Counted from the first letter of the stretch, positions 1 to 8,313 are shown. The stretch: 64,000 bases of DNA from Gulosibacter macacae (GCF_003865375.1 NZ_RQVS01000002.1:62001-126000); one strand, 5' to 3'. Translations and numbers: made by a program. The notes: generated by a model not told the origin, from the letters alone.

Positions 1-206
1 GCCTTGAGGACTTCGGCTTTGCCGCCGATCGAGTTGTAGATCGTCTGCGGGCTCACCTTGGCGGTGCGGGCGAGTGCGGCGATGGTGAGGGCCGTGAAGC
101 CGCCGCGAACGAGCAGCTCGTGGGCGGCGGCGAGGATGCGGGCACGCGTCGCCCGCGCCGCTTCGATTCGCGCCGAATTGTCATATTCACGTCTTGAAAT
201 GCCCAC
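1..206 (-). CDS. TetR/AcrR family transcriptional regulator, N-terminal part (runs off window)
   Basis: The minus strand encodes the N-terminal helix-turn-helix of a TetR repressor. After a short basic leader come residues reading ARATRARILAAAHELLV, then the recognition region TIAALARTAKVSPQTIYN. The ligand-binding domain lies beyond base 1, so the effector cannot be guessed. The GTG at 206 is chosen as start because no ATG in frame lies between it and the helix-turn-helix; an AAAGG lies immediately upstream, which is close spacing. It is transcribed divergently from the SnoaL-like gene at 265, and inverted repeats fill the gap between them, so it probably controls itself and that neighbour. 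Family is certain; start is moderate. Confidence 0.85.
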   Translation of the reverse strand, partial: MGISRREYDNSARIEAARATRARILAAAHELLVRGGFTALTIAALARTAKVSPQTIYNSIGGKAEVLK

Positions 207-214
207 ACCTTTCG

Positions 215-247
215 CTGGAACATTATTCCATTGGATGCTCGTTCCAG
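215..247. promoter_or_regulatory. Inverted repeats in the TetR/SnoaL divergent promoter region
   Basis: Two overlapping symmetric arrangements are visible: TGGAA-CATTA-TTCCA at 216-230, and CTGGAAC at 215-221 matched by GTTCCAG at 241-247. Such spaced half-sites between a tetR gene and a divergent target are typical of TetR operators. Binding is inferred. Confidence 0.5.
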
Positions 248-264
248 TGAAAGGGTAATCGATC

Positions 265-699
265 ATGACCACTAACCCCGCCGAAGCCGCCGCCCTGCGC
301 ATCCAGGATGCGATCAACTCGGGCGACCTGTCTGGTCTAGCTGACTGTGTCACCGCTGACTTTGTCGATCATGGGGCACGCGCCTCGATACCTCCCGGCC
401 CCGAGGGGTACCGCCGGGCACTCACCTTCGTGACGCAGGTGCTGGGCATCACCTACACGCTTGACGACCTCATCACCACGCCAGACCGCATTGTGATTCG
501 TGCCACCGGTCACGGTGTCGGCGTTGCTGAAGTGCACGGACCTGCGGCCGCGGGCCGCGAGTATTCGATGCCGTCAATTCACATCTACCGGACCGAGGAC
601 GATCGGCTCGCCGAGCACTGGGCGGTGCGTGACGAAGTGGCCGTATTGCAGCAGCTCGGGTTGATGCCTGAAAGGCGGCCGCCGGGCGCCCGAGAGTAG
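265..699 (+). CDS. SnoaL-like / nuclear transport factor 2-fold protein (ester cyclase family)
   Basis: A 144-residue single-domain protein. It has the SnoaL-like pattern: an N-terminal helix (AAALRIQDAINSGDL), a D-H pair near FVDH, a central beta stretch (RIVIRATGHGVGV), and the closing IHIYRTEDDRLAEHW, where the EHW motif is typical of the family. Family members are small cyclases, hydrolases or isomerases acting on polyketide-like or small organic substrates in the cytoplasm; the substrate here is unknown. An AAAGGG precedes the ATG at a good distance. It is divergent from a TetR regulator, suggesting a stress- or substrate-inducible pair. Confidence 0.75.
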   Translation: MTTNPAEAAALRIQDAINSGDLSGLADCVTADFVDHGARASIPPGPEGYRRALTFVTQVLGITYTLDDLITTPDRIVIRATGHGVGVAEVHGPAAAGREYSMPSIHIYRTEDDRLAEHWAVRDEVAVLQQLGLMPERRPPGARE

Positions 700-763
700 C
701 GCGGCAAGCACTTCACCAACTTCGATTTGCGCTGCACGGCTGCGATGTGTGAAACTGGACGAC

Positions 764-854
764 GGTGACGTGTCCGAGCGGCCGAAGGTGCGACACTCGA
801 AATGTCGTGTGCGGTACCCCCGCACCGTGGGTTCAAATCCCACCGTCACCGCCA
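764..854 (+). tRNA. tRNA-Ser (anticodon CGA), with encoded CCA
   Basis: A cloverleaf can be folded by eye. The acceptor stem GGTGACG (764-770) pairs with CGTCACC (844-850), followed by discriminator G and an encoded CCA at 852-854. The anticodon arm is CGACA-CTCGAAA-TGTCG, giving anticodon CGA that reads UCG serine codons. The long variable arm typical of serine tRNAs is present (TGCGGTACCCCCGCA), and the T arm contains GTTCAAATC. A strong terminator follows directly. Confidence 0.97.
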
Positions 855-857
855 GAG

Positions 858-885
858 AAACCCCCGAGCAATCGGGGGTTTCTTC
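858..885 (+). terminator. Rho-independent terminator of the tRNA gene
   Basis: Perfect hairpin AAACCCCCGA-GCAA-TCGGGGGTTT at 858-881, followed by TCTTC. It lies 3 bases past the CCA of the tRNA. Confidence 0.9.
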
Positions 886-1056
886 ATTTTCTCAGGTCGC
901 AGTGTGTGCGCTGGGGGCGGAAATTGGCGCGGCGCTTACGAAGCTTTCGGCCGGTCCCGCAGGGATCACTATTGCGCACAACCCTCATCGTGTAATAGTT
1001 GGTGTACTGACTAATTCCAGCCGCATCCGTGTGGCCCGTGATCAAAGGAGATCGCT

Positions 1057-2940
1057 TTGCAGTTCTATCGCGACGGGTACCGACCCGGAGACCCCGAAAT
1101 CGAGCCCGCCGCACCCCAAGCGCAGCAGCGTCCCGAGCGCATCCCCGCCGAAGTCGACGTACTCATCGTGGGCACCGGCCCCGCCGGCACCGTCCTCGCC
1201 GCGCAACTCGCCGCGTTCCCGGAGATCAACACCCGCATCGTTGAGCGTCGCGAGGGTCCGCTTCAAGTCGGCCAAGCCGACGGTGTCGCCTGCCGCACCG
1301 TCGAAATGTTTGAGGCATTCGGCCTCGCCCAGGGCCTATTGCGTGAGGCATATTGGGTCAACGAAGTGCGCTTCTGGGGCCCCTCAGCCGCCGATCGCAA
1401 CCACATCGAGCGCACCGGCTGGGTCGAAGACACCCCCGAAGGCCTCAGCGAAATGCCGCACGTCATCGTCAACCAGGCGCGAATGCAGCAATATCTCCTC
1501 GACAAGGCCGCAAAGTCGGCGAGCAAGCTCGAACCCAACTACGGCGTCGAATTCGTGACCCTCGAGGTTGGCGAGGGCGAGCATCCGGTCGCAGTCACCC
1601 TGCGCGAAGGTGACGAAGAATTTACCGTGCGCGCCAAGTACGTCGTCGGCTGCGACGGGGCCCGCAGTAATGTGCGTCGCGCCATCGGCCGCAAGCTCGA
1701 GGGCGATGCGGCGAACCACGCTTGGGGTGTCATGGACGTGCTCGCCGTCACCGACTTCCCCGATTGGCGCACGAAGAACGTGATCCAATCGGCCGGTAAG
1801 GGGAGCCTCCTCATGATTCCCCGCGAGGGCGGCAATATGGTGCGCCTCTACGTCGACCTCGGCGAGGTTCAAGCGGGCGACCGCAGCATCCGGGACACCA
1901 CGGTCGAGCAGCTCACCGAGGTCGCGAACGCGATCCTGCATCCCTATTCGATCGATGTGCGCTCGGTGGCGTGGTCGTCGGTCTACGAAGTCGGCCAGCG
2001 CCTCGCGGCCTCATTCGACGATGTGCCGATCGACGACGCCAGCGGCCGCCTGCCGCACGTCTTCATCGCGGGCGACGCCTGCCACACGCACTCGGCGAAG
2101 GCCGGCCAGGGCATGAACGTCTCGATGCAGGATGCGTTCAACCTCGGTTGGAAACTCGCGACCGTGCTCCGCGGCAACGCGGATGCATCGCTCCTGCACT
2201 CGTACTCGGCCGAACGTCAGTCGGTGGCCCAAGACCTCATCGACTTCGACAAGCACTGGTCGCACTTCATTGCCCAGCCGACGTTCGACCCCGAGCATCC
2301 CGAACTCGGCGGGAACACCGCCGAAGAAATGCGCGAGGAGTTTGCGCGCCAGGGGCGCTACACGGCAGGCCTCGCAACAAAGTACGAGCCCTCGGCACTC
2401 ACCGGCGCGGGGGAACATCAGGCGCTCGCGACCGGATTCGGTATCGGCGAGCGCTTCCACTCCGCTCCGGTGACGCGAGTGGCGGATGCCCGGCGCATGG
2501 AACTCGGGCACGCCCACCAATCAGACGGTCGCTGGCGCGCGTACCTGTTTGCGGGCGAGGATGCATCCTCGCTCGTTGAGCTTGCCGCGTGGCTCGGTGA
2601 CGACGCCGCCTCGCCGCTGCGTCGCTTCACGCCTGTCGGTGCCGACATCGACGCGCTCGTCGATGTGCACGCGATCTTCCGCACGGGCCACCACGAAGTG
2701 GAAATCAGCGCGCTGCCAGCGGTGCTACTGCCGCAGACGGGACCCCTGCGCATCCAAGATTGGGAGAAGGTGTGGGCGCTCGACCCCAAGCGCGATATCT
2801 TCGCCGAGCGTGGCATTGATGCCGAGGGTGCGCTGGTGATTGTGCGCCCCGACCAATACGTCGCGAACGTGCTCCCGCTCAGCGCGCGCGACGAGATCGC
2901 GAGCTTCTTTGCGGGGATCTTCATCGCGCCCGCGTCCTAG
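1057..2940 (+). CDS. mobA: FAD-dependent aromatic hydroxylase, 3-hydroxybenzoate 4-monooxygenase / phenol 2-monooxygenase type
   Basis: A 627-residue class A flavoprotein monooxygenase. The Rossmann GxGxxG (VGTGPAG, residues 38-44) binds FAD, a DG motif lies near residue 200 (VVGCDGARSNVR), and a GD motif near residue 335 (IAGDACHTHSAKAGQG). The C-terminal 170 residues form the thioredoxin-like domain of the long phenol hydroxylase / MobA group, and the length matches MobA (about 640). Family members hydroxylate 3-hydroxybenzoate to protocatechuate with NADPH and O2 in the cytosol; phenol or a related substrate is the alternative. The TTG start is supported by AAAGGAG at 1044-1050, six bases upstream. 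A MarR gene follows after 9 bases, so the two are probably one transcript. The protocatechuate product matches that of VanAB at the other end of the window. Confidence 0.85.
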   Translation: MQFYRDGYRPGDPEIEPAAPQAQQRPERIPAEVDVLIVGTGPAGTVLAAQLAAFPEINTRIVERREGPLQVGQADGVACRTVEMFEAFGLAQGLLREAYWVNEVRFWGPSAADRNHIERTGWVEDTPEGLSEMPHVIVNQARMQQYLLDKAAKSASKLEPNYGVEFVTLEVGEGEHPVAVTLREGDEEFTVRAKYVVGCDGARSNVRRAIGRKLEGDAANHAWGVMDVLAVTDFPDWRTKNVIQSAGKGSLLMIPREGGNMVRLYVDLGEVQAGDRSIRDTTVEQLTEVANAILHPYSIDVRSVAWSSVYEVGQRLAASFDDVPIDDASGRLPHVFIAGDACHTHSAKAGQGMNVSMQDAFNLGWKLATVLRGNADASLLHSYSAERQSVAQDLIDFDKHWSHFIAQPTFDPEHPELGGNTAEEMREEFARQGRYTAGLATKYEPSALTGAGEHQALATGFGIGERFHSAPVTRVADARRMELGHAHQSDGRWRAYLFAGEDASSLVELAAWLGDDAASPLRRFTPVGADIDALVDVHAIFRTGHHEVEISALPAVLLPQTGPLRIQDWEKVWALDPKRDIFAERGIDAEGALVIVRPDQYVANVLPLSARDEIASFFAGIFIAPAS

Positions 2941-2949
2941 GCTGGGCCC

Positions 2950-3387
2950 ATGACCGCGCGCCCATACGATGCTGAGCCCTACCGTCACACGGGCTATCTC
3001 ATTCGGCGGGCGCAACAGAAGCACGCGGCGGCCTGGGCGCGCATCGTCTCGCGTGAGACCTCGAGCGTGCAGTATTCGATACTCGTCACGCTCGAGCGTC
3101 TCGGCGAGGCGAGCCAGCGGGAGCTCTGCGATGAGGCTGATCTTGATCGCTCGACCATCGCTGATCTCGTGCGGCGGATGGAGCGGCGTGGGCTGCTCAC
3201 GAGGCAACGCGCGGAAGACGATGCCCGGCGCAATAACGTGGTGCTCACGGAGCTTGGGCGCGCGGAGCATCGGCGCTTGCTGCCCCTCGTTGAACAGGTC
3301 GAGCAGGTGCTCACGGGCGAACTCACGGATGCGGACCGCGAGCGGTTGCGCGGGTTGCTGCGCGAGCTCCTCGGGGATGCGCTGTAG
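2950..3387 (+). CDS. MarR family transcriptional regulator
   Basis: A 145-residue winged-helix protein. Residues around QYSILVTLERLGEASQRELCDEADLDRSTIADLVRRMERRGLLTRQR form the helix-turn-helix and the start of the wing, followed by DDARRNNVVLTELG, the classical MarR wing signature with the D-x-R-x3 pattern. It sits 9 bases after the aromatic hydroxylase gene and has no strong Shine-Dalgarno of its own, which suggests translational coupling. Small aromatic acids are common MarR ligands, so it probably senses the substrate of the upstream hydroxylase and represses its own operon. The ligand is inferred. Confidence 0.88.
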   Translation: MTARPYDAEPYRHTGYLIRRAQQKHAAAWARIVSRETSSVQYSILVTLERLGEASQRELCDEADLDRSTIADLVRRMERRGLLTRQRAEDDARRNNVVLTELGRAEHRRLLPLVEQVEQVLTGELTDADRERLRGLLRELLGDAL

Positions 3388-3402
3388 CCGTGGCTCCTCC
3401 GC

Positions 3403-3477
3403 GTACGAATCTGTGCCTCTCACAGCATCATCTCCTCCTCAGGAGGAGATAGATCGCTGAGAGGCACAGATTCGTAC
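3403..3477. repeat. Nested palindromic element between convergent genes
   Basis: The outer arms are a perfect 20-bp inverted repeat (3403-3422 and 3458-3477, arm GTACGAATCTGTGCCTCTCA). Inside lies a second, separate hairpin ATCTCCTCCT-C-AGGAGGAGAT (3430-3450) with a one-base loop. There is no T run, so it is not a standard terminator. It may be a small mobile palindrome or a bidirectional transcription block. No second copy was noticed in the window. Confidence 0.75.
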
Positions 3478-3520
3478 ATGTCCTGCGTGAAGCGGCCCTG
3501 TTTCACCTCGCCAGGCACGA

Positions 3521-3553
3521 ATGTGGGCCCGAAGCACTGCTTCGAGCCCACAT
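3521..3553 (-). terminator. Hairpin terminator downstream of the M28 peptidase gene
   Basis: On the minus strand ATGTGGGCTCGAAGC pairs with GCTTCGGGCCCACAT (one G-U pair) around a 3-base loop, 12 bases past the stop codon of the minus-strand gene. A tail of T residues is lacking, as is usual in high-GC actinobacteria. Confidence 0.7.
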
Positions 3554-3565
3554 CCGCGTGGTCAA

Positions 3566-5977
3566 CTACTCAGCCGAACCGCGTCGGTGCGCATAGAGCG
3601 CCGCGCCAGCCACGATTGCTGCCATGGCAGCAATCAGGCCGAGGATCGGCGAACCGTCAGCACCCGTGCGAGCGAGGTCTCCGCTCGTCGCTGGGGATGC
3701 AGGTGGCACCGGCACGCTCAGCGCTGCTGAGCCAACCGGGTCAGTGCCGATCACCGTGCCGCCGCCTGCGCTGTCGTCGGCAAGATCAACCGTCACTTCG
3801 GCGCCAACATTGCCGGCCACATCGACGGCGCGGAACGTCACCTTCTTCGCCTCCGCGGGAATCGACAAGGTGCCCTCGAGCACTGTCCACTCGCCGTCAT
3901 CGAAGCGCATCTCGATGCGTTGGACGCCCGAGGTCGCGTCGCTCGCATCCACGAGGATGGTCGTCGAATCGCTCGGGTCGACAACCGCAGTAACTTCCGG
4001 TGCAACCGTGTCGATCTTCACGACGAGCGACTCGGTCGTGGTGTTGCCCGCGGTATCGCTCGCGCGCACCTCGATCGTGTGCTCGCCCTCATCGGTGATC
4101 TCGAACGGCCCGACATAGGGCTGCCACTCGCCATCACCAATGCGGTACTCAACCGTGAGCTGTGTGCCGCCAGCGGCCGAACGCGCGGCTACCGCGGGAG
4201 CAACATCGCGGTCATCGCTCGCTTCGACGGTCACCGTCACCGGCGAGGTGAGGTGCCAGCCGGATGCCGCAGCGGCCGGGTCGACGGTCATCGCGATCGT
4301 TGGCGCCGTCGTGTCGACGACCAGGTTGAGCGTGACCTCGGTGTCACCGCTCACGGCGACATCAGCGACAAGGCCGCTGGCACCGTTCTCGGCAACCGCA
4401 GCCACGCTGCAATTCAGCGACGGTGCGAGGGTCGTGACGATACCGCTGTCGTCGGTGATGCCCGCATCCCGCCACGACTCATCGCCTGCGCACTGCATCG
4501 CGACCTGCACACCCACGGCAGGTGCGCCGTGCTCGTCGAGCACGGTTACCTTGAGATCGTTCGCGGCCGCGCTGAACGCGGATGCGCCCACAATCTGGCC
4601 AGCCACGCCGAGTTTCTCTGCCGACACATTCGCCATCGTGTCGCTCGGGCGGTGGTAGTCGGGTTCGAGACCGAACGTCGACGGCGGAGCCCAGTACATC
4701 CAGCTGAAGACCGCGGCCGGAATGCCGCGTTCACCGAATGGCTGGTGGTCACTGCCGGTCATGCGGCCAATGTCGAGCGGGCCGAAACCGAGCGCTTCGG
4801 AGGTGCCAGCGGCCTGCTCGAGCACGGCATTGGTCACGCCGTTGTAGCTGTGACCCCAGAAGGTCCACGGCCGGTCTTCGGTGGTGTGCGGTGTGCCGAC
4901 CATGTCCATCTGCCAGACACCAATGATGCGCTCGATGTCTGCGGCGGTGAGGCTATTGGCGTGGAAGCGCGAGCCAAGCAGGCCCGACTCTTCGCCACCC
5001 CAGCCCGCGATGCGAATCTCGGTGTCGAGCGGATAGAGCGAGGCGATGCGCGCGATCTCGAGCATGACGCCAACACCGGAGGCATCGTCGTTGGCGCCGG
5101 GGCTGCCAACAACCGAGTCAATGTGCGAGGTGACATACACGATCGGCGCGTTCGCAGCATCCTCGCCTGTTGCCGGCCGGGTGCCGATGATACTGAGGCC
5201 GGGGAGCTGGTCGTAGGCCGTGTGCAACGTCAGCGTGAGGGGCGCTTCGGCAAGCAGGGTGCGGATGCGCTCACCGTGCACGGTACCGCCTGAGACGACC
5301 GGGATGCTCTGGGCAGTCGTGAGCGTGCCCACATTCTGGGTCGCCCCGTTCGGCGTGGTGGGCGTGAGAATGATGCCGGCGGCGCCGGCCGCAGCGATCT
5401 CGACAATGAGTGCGTTTCGAGCCGCCGCGTTCGCCGGGTAGTTGGCGAGCACGATTTCGCCGGTCACGTCGACACCGGTGAGATCGCCCGCACCGACATC
5501 GATGACGGATGCGGTGATCGGCGCATCGGCGCCGGTGATCGCACCGTTCGTGGCCGCGCGGAACTGCCAGATTGGCCCGCCCGGAAGTTCGCGATCGGAG
5601 GTGGCGATGCCGTAGCGCGGCGCAGTCACGGGGAAGTTCTCGAAGGTGATGTCGTAGCCATACTCTTCGAGCACCGATTGCACATAATCGGCCGCGGCCT
5701 GCTCGCCGACGGTGCCGGTGGCGCGCGGGCCGATCTCGACCGCGAGCTGGCGCACGTGCTCGTAGGCCGCATCCTGATCGAACTGTGCCGCAAACTCGGC
5801 TTCGAACCCGGGCTCGAGCAACCCCGATTCAATGGCGTTGATTGCTGCGGGTGGCGCGTAGGGAGTTTCGGCTGCGAATGCTACCTGCGGGGCGAAGAGT
5901 AGTGCGCTCGCGGCGAGAAGCGCGGTGCCGGCGAGGAGAGGTCGTCGCCGAGCGGGTGGAGCTTCACTCAGTTTCAT
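3566..5977 (-). CDS. Secreted, cell-wall-anchored M28 family zinc peptidase with PA insert and Ig-like repeats
   Basis: An 803-residue exported protein. Residues 1-36 are a Sec signal peptide (basic start, hydrophobic core, AFA-A). The M28 aminopeptidase core spans about 70-460, with a PA (protease-associated) domain around 145-245. Visible zinc and catalytic residues are H285 and D287 (TSHIDS), D297 (GANDDASG), E329-E330 (GWGGEES), D358 (QMDMVG) and H411 (TGSDHQPF). Two Ig-like repeats follow (VEYRIGDGEWQPYVGPF and MRFDDGEWTVLEG are equivalent segments). The end carries LARTG, a transmembrane helix and RRGSAE, an actinobacterial sortase signal. It probably trims peptides outside the cell to supply amino acids. 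AAGGA precedes the ATG. Divergent from another sortase substrate gene. Confidence 0.92.
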   Translation of the reverse strand: MKLSEAPPARRRPLLAGTALLAASALLFAPQVAFAAETPYAPPAAINAIESGLLEPGFEAEFAAQFDQDAAYEHVRQLAVEIGPRATGTVGEQAAADYVQSVLEEYGYDITFENFPVTAPRYGIATSDRELPGGPIWQFRAATNGAITGADAPITASVIDVGAGDLTGVDVTGEIVLANYPANAAARNALIVEIAAAGAAGIILTPTTPNGATQNVGTLTTAQSIPVVSGGTVHGERIRTLLAEAPLTLTLHTAYDQLPGLSIIGTRPATGEDAANAPIVYVTSHIDSVVGSPGANDDASGVGVMLEIARIASLYPLDTEIRIAGWGGEESGLLGSRFHANSLTAADIERIIGVWQMDMVGTPHTTEDRPWTFWGHSYNGVTNAVLEQAAGTSEALGFGPLDIGRMTGSDHQPFGERGIPAAVFSWMYWAPPSTFGLEPDYHRPSDTMANVSAEKLGVAGQIVGASAFSAAANDLKVTVLDEHGAPAVGVQVAMQCAGDESWRDAGITDDSGIVTTLAPSLNCSVAAVAENGASGLVADVAVSGDTEVTLNLVVDTTAPTIAMTVDPAAAASGWHLTSPVTVTVEASDDRDVAPAVAARSAAGGTQLTVEYRIGDGEWQPYVGPFEITDEGEHTIEVRASDTAGNTTTESLVVKIDTVAPEVTAVVDPSDSTTILVDASDATSGVQRIEMRFDDGEWTVLEGTLSIPAEAKKVTFRAVDVAGNVGAEVTVDLADDSAGGGTVIGTDPVGSAALSVPVPPASPATSGDLARTGADGSPILGLIAAMAAIVAGAALYAHRRGSAE

Positions 5978-6382
5978 CTAGTTACGTCCTTAACATCGTG
6001 GATGCGGCAGCACTGAACGGGGCATAACTCAGGACGAGTCGACACTCCGGCGTGCCGCCTCCGAACGAACTTCGCTGTTCGTTCCCTCCGCCATGACCTG
6101 ATCGGCGCACCGAGTCCGTGTCGTAGCCGGTCGCGCGTGTAGCGCGCCGTTTGGGCAGTCTGGCCGGAGTTGGCAGTCAAGTCAACGCGCGTGATTTTCG
6201 GTGACAAATTGCCAGGTGGTTTCGCGAAAACATTGGCGCTGGCTAGACAGATTGCACGTCTGTGCAAATCTTCAAGACTTCTTTACCTGGGCAACAGCTG
6301 TCGATATGCCCAGTGTGTTCTGTGCGTGAAGTTGGATGCAGACACTTTTTAGCCGCGGTGCGCCGCGACGATCGGCAAAGGT
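5978..6382. other. 405-bp intergenic region between two divergent surface-protein genes
   Basis: No gene is supported here. It must hold the promoters of the M28 peptidase (leftward) and the SpaA-like protein (rightward), but no convincing -35/-10 pair was found. Two clear inverted repeats are present: GAACGAAC-TTCGCT-GTTCGTTC at 6063-6084 and TTGCAC-GTCT-GTGCAA at 6252-6267. Either could be an operator or a leader hairpin. Confidence 0.5.
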
Positions 6383-7720
6383 GTGAAGTTGAAGCGAATG
6401 ATGACGAAGCTCGCCGCAGTGGCGCTCGGGCTCGGCGTACTCCTTGGCGCGCCAGCATTGGCGAGTGCGCAGGTGCAACCCGCTGAAGGGACGATTCTCT
6501 TCCAGAAGATCGATGAGCACGGGCGTGTTGTTCCGGGCGCCGAGTTTGACCTGCAGTTTTGCTACTCGCGCGACGATGAGCCGTGGAGCTGTGGGCCGTA
6601 TGACGGCGACCTGTCGTGGTTCAATGGCACAGATACGCCCGGATCCGATGGTGACCAAGAGCCGTACCGCTCGCTCACCAAGACCGGGTTCAGCGACGCG
6701 TTTACCACGTGGGTTCCGGTGCGCGGCGGCTGGTCGGAGCCCATCGAGCTGTGCCTCGGCATTCGCGAAACTGGCGCCCCCACAGGCTACCTGCCGGCAT
6801 CGGTGAAAGCATCGGAACCGGCGCTCGTGTGCCGTGGTCCCGGCGGCTGGACGGTCGAAAACGCGATCAACTCTGCCACTGAGAATCGCGATGCCGTTTC
6901 AGTTACCTTCGCCGGTGACGACACCGTCTACGGTCCTGGCCTGGGTGCCTGGACGGTGGTGAGTACTGAAGACCCCTTCTACACGGTATTCACACTGCAG
7001 AATGACCCGTACCCCACCACGGTGCAGAAGGTTGACGCCGACGGCGAACTCCTCGCCGGTGCGACCTTCGAAGGTGAGTCGTGCGTGCGCTGGGATGAAG
7101 ACACCGAGTGGACCTGCGAGAGCCTCAGTGAGGAGACCCTTGCTGATCTCGCATCGGGTCTGATGACCCTCGAAGCAACGACAGAAGGTCGGGCATTCTT
7201 CAGCGATGAGCAGTTCGCGGCGTTCCAGGCGCAACTTGAGGAGTCGGGTGCCGACCACCCCTATGCCGAAACAAACGTATTCGTGGCGCCGGTTGATGAG
7301 TGTGTCGCGATTCGCGAAACCGCAGCGCCCGACGGTTACGAGGCCAAGTCGGCCCCGGTGGTCGTCTGCAAGAGCAAGACTGGTTGGACCACCGCGTACG
7401 CCGAGGAACTCGGCTTCGTAGGCCACTTCGACGACGCTGAGGTGGCACCGACGCTTGGTGACTGGGTGATTGACAACGTGCTGGACGCAGATGGTCTCGC
7501 GGTCTCGTCGAGTTTCACGCTGAGCAACGTGCCGGTTCCCGCATCCGAGACCCCGGTGCCCCCGGTCGCCCCGGCGCCCTCGGCCTCACCGACGCCGGTT
7601 GCCGACCAACCCGCACTTGCCGCCACCGGTGCCGAGTCGCTCATGCCACTCGCCTTCATCGGCCTCGCGATTGTCGCCAGTGGAGTGCTTATCCTGCGCC
7701 GCCGCTCGGCCGAGCAGTAA
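6383..7720 (+). CDS. Cell-wall-anchored surface protein with two SpaA-like domains (LAATG sorting signal)
   Basis: About 445 residues. A signal peptide ends near ALASA-QV. Two prealbumin-like repeats follow. Each opens with a lysine segment (LFQKIDEHGRVVPGAEFDL and TVQKVDADGELLAGATFEG) and closes with an E-box (RETGAPTGYLPAS and RETAAPDGYEAKS). In SpaA/CnaB pilin domains this Lys and Glu form and catalyse an internal isopeptide bond. Paired cysteines in each repeat (for example near the E-boxes) suggest disulfides too. The C terminus is a Pro-rich spacer, LAATG, a membrane helix and RRRSAEQ, hence a sortase substrate, perhaps a minor pilin or adhesin. No sortase gene is in the window. The start is uncertain: GTG 6383, TTG 6389 or ATG 6398; AAAGG at 6377 best suits the TTG. 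Confidence 0.85.
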   Translation: MKLKRMMTKLAAVALGLGVLLGAPALASAQVQPAEGTILFQKIDEHGRVVPGAEFDLQFCYSRDDEPWSCGPYDGDLSWFNGTDTPGSDGDQEPYRSLTKTGFSDAFTTWVPVRGGWSEPIELCLGIRETGAPTGYLPASVKASEPALVCRGPGGWTVENAINSATENRDAVSVTFAGDDTVYGPGLGAWTVVSTEDPFYTVFTLQNDPYPTTVQKVDADGELLAGATFEGESCVRWDEDTEWTCESLSEETLADLASGLMTLEATTEGRAFFSDEQFAAFQAQLEESGADHPYAETNVFVAPVDECVAIRETAAPDGYEAKSAPVVVCKSKTGWTTAYAEELGFVGHFDDAEVAPTLGDWVIDNVLDADGLAVSSSFTLSNVPVPASETPVPPVAPAPSASPTPVADQPALAATGAESLMPLAFIGLAIVASGVLILRRRSAEQ

Positions 7721-7728
7721 CGCACGCC

Positions 7729-7768
7729 AAAGCGCGGCGGCTCACCTTTTGGTGGGTCGCCGCGCTTT
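7729..7768. terminator. Bidirectional terminator between convergent genes
   Basis: AAAGCGCGGCG (7729-7739) pairs with CGCCGCGCTTT (7758-7768), with an inner CACC-TTTT-GGTG stem. It follows the SpaA-like gene by 8 bases and the leftward macro-domain gene by 36 bases. Confidence 0.88.
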
Positions 7769-7804
7769 CGTGTTTCGAAGATACGGCGCCAGCGCTGTCG
7801 GCGG

Positions 7805-8308
7805 CTACGCCCGTAGGAGCTGCGCTTCGATCGTGCGCAGTGCATCATCGTGCGGCGTGACGAGCGTGACTTCGCGCACCTGCGTCGGCGACGCCGCGAG
7901 TGTCTGCACTGCGGTCGTAACGGCGGTGTCGAGGTCCCAGCCGTAGGCGCCAGCACCAATGATCGCGAACGCCACGGTCGCTGCGCCGAGCTCGTCTGCC
8001 ACCTCGAGCGACCGTCGATAACAGGATGCGAGAAGGCTCCGGTCGGTCTCGCCAGCGTGCCGGTTCGGTCCGACGGTGTGAATGACCCACTTTGCAGGGA
8101 GGTCACCTGCCGTGGTCCAGCCCGCATCGCCGGTCGCGAGTCCGTGCGGGAATCGCGAGATGCACTGTGTGAGGATGCTCGCCCCACCCACTCGGTGAAT
8201 CGCGCCGTCGACGCCGCTGCCGCCGCGCATCTCGCGCGAGGCCGCATTGACCAGCGCATCCACGTGTTGCTGAGTGATGTCGCCGAGTACGGCGGTGATG
8301 AGCGTCAT
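7805..8308 (-). CDS. Macro domain protein (ADP-ribose / O-acetyl-ADP-ribose binding, probable deacetylase)
   Basis: A 167-residue stand-alone macro domain. Visible motifs are GDIT (residues 9-12), LVNAASREMRGGSGVDGAIHRVGG, which forms the adenosine and distal-ribose loop, the core strand WVIHTVGP, and AIIGAGAYGWDLDTA at the place of the usual S-T-G-x-Y-G-x-P phosphate loop. YmdB-type members hydrolyse O-acetyl-ADP-ribose and remove ADP-ribose from glutamate. The altered phosphate loop leaves the exact activity open. It starts 5 bases after the stop of the cupin gene with AGGAG as ribosome site, so the two form an operon. Confidence 0.9.
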   Translation of the reverse strand: MTLITAVLGDITQQHVDALVNAASREMRGGSGVDGAIHRVGGASILTQCISRFPHGLATGDAGWTTAGDLPAKWVIHTVGPNRHAGETDRSLLASCYRRSLEVADELGAATVAFAIIGAGAYGWDLDTAVTTAVQTLAASPTQVREVTLVTPHDDALRTIEAQLLRA

Positions 8309-8313
8309 CGGCG

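Noticed and set aside
960-1040. Possible MarR operator and promoter before the aromatic hydroxylase (TAGT...ACTA and TTGCGC...TAATAG)
   Set aside because: The symmetry is weak and the hexamers are spaced by only about 15 bases with poor matches, so it was not annotated.
3920-5293. Long open frame of 457 codons antisense to the M28 peptidase
   Set aside because: Its codons are the mirror of a well-conserved protease with signal peptide and sorting signal. The product is rich in Arg, His and Asp with no recognisable domain, as expected from an antisense frame in high-GC DNA.
5978-6382. Riboswitch in the leader of the SpaA-like gene
   Set aside because: No conserved core of c-di-GMP, c-di-AMP, cobalamin, TPP or SAM riboswitches could be matched by eye; only simple inverted repeats are present.
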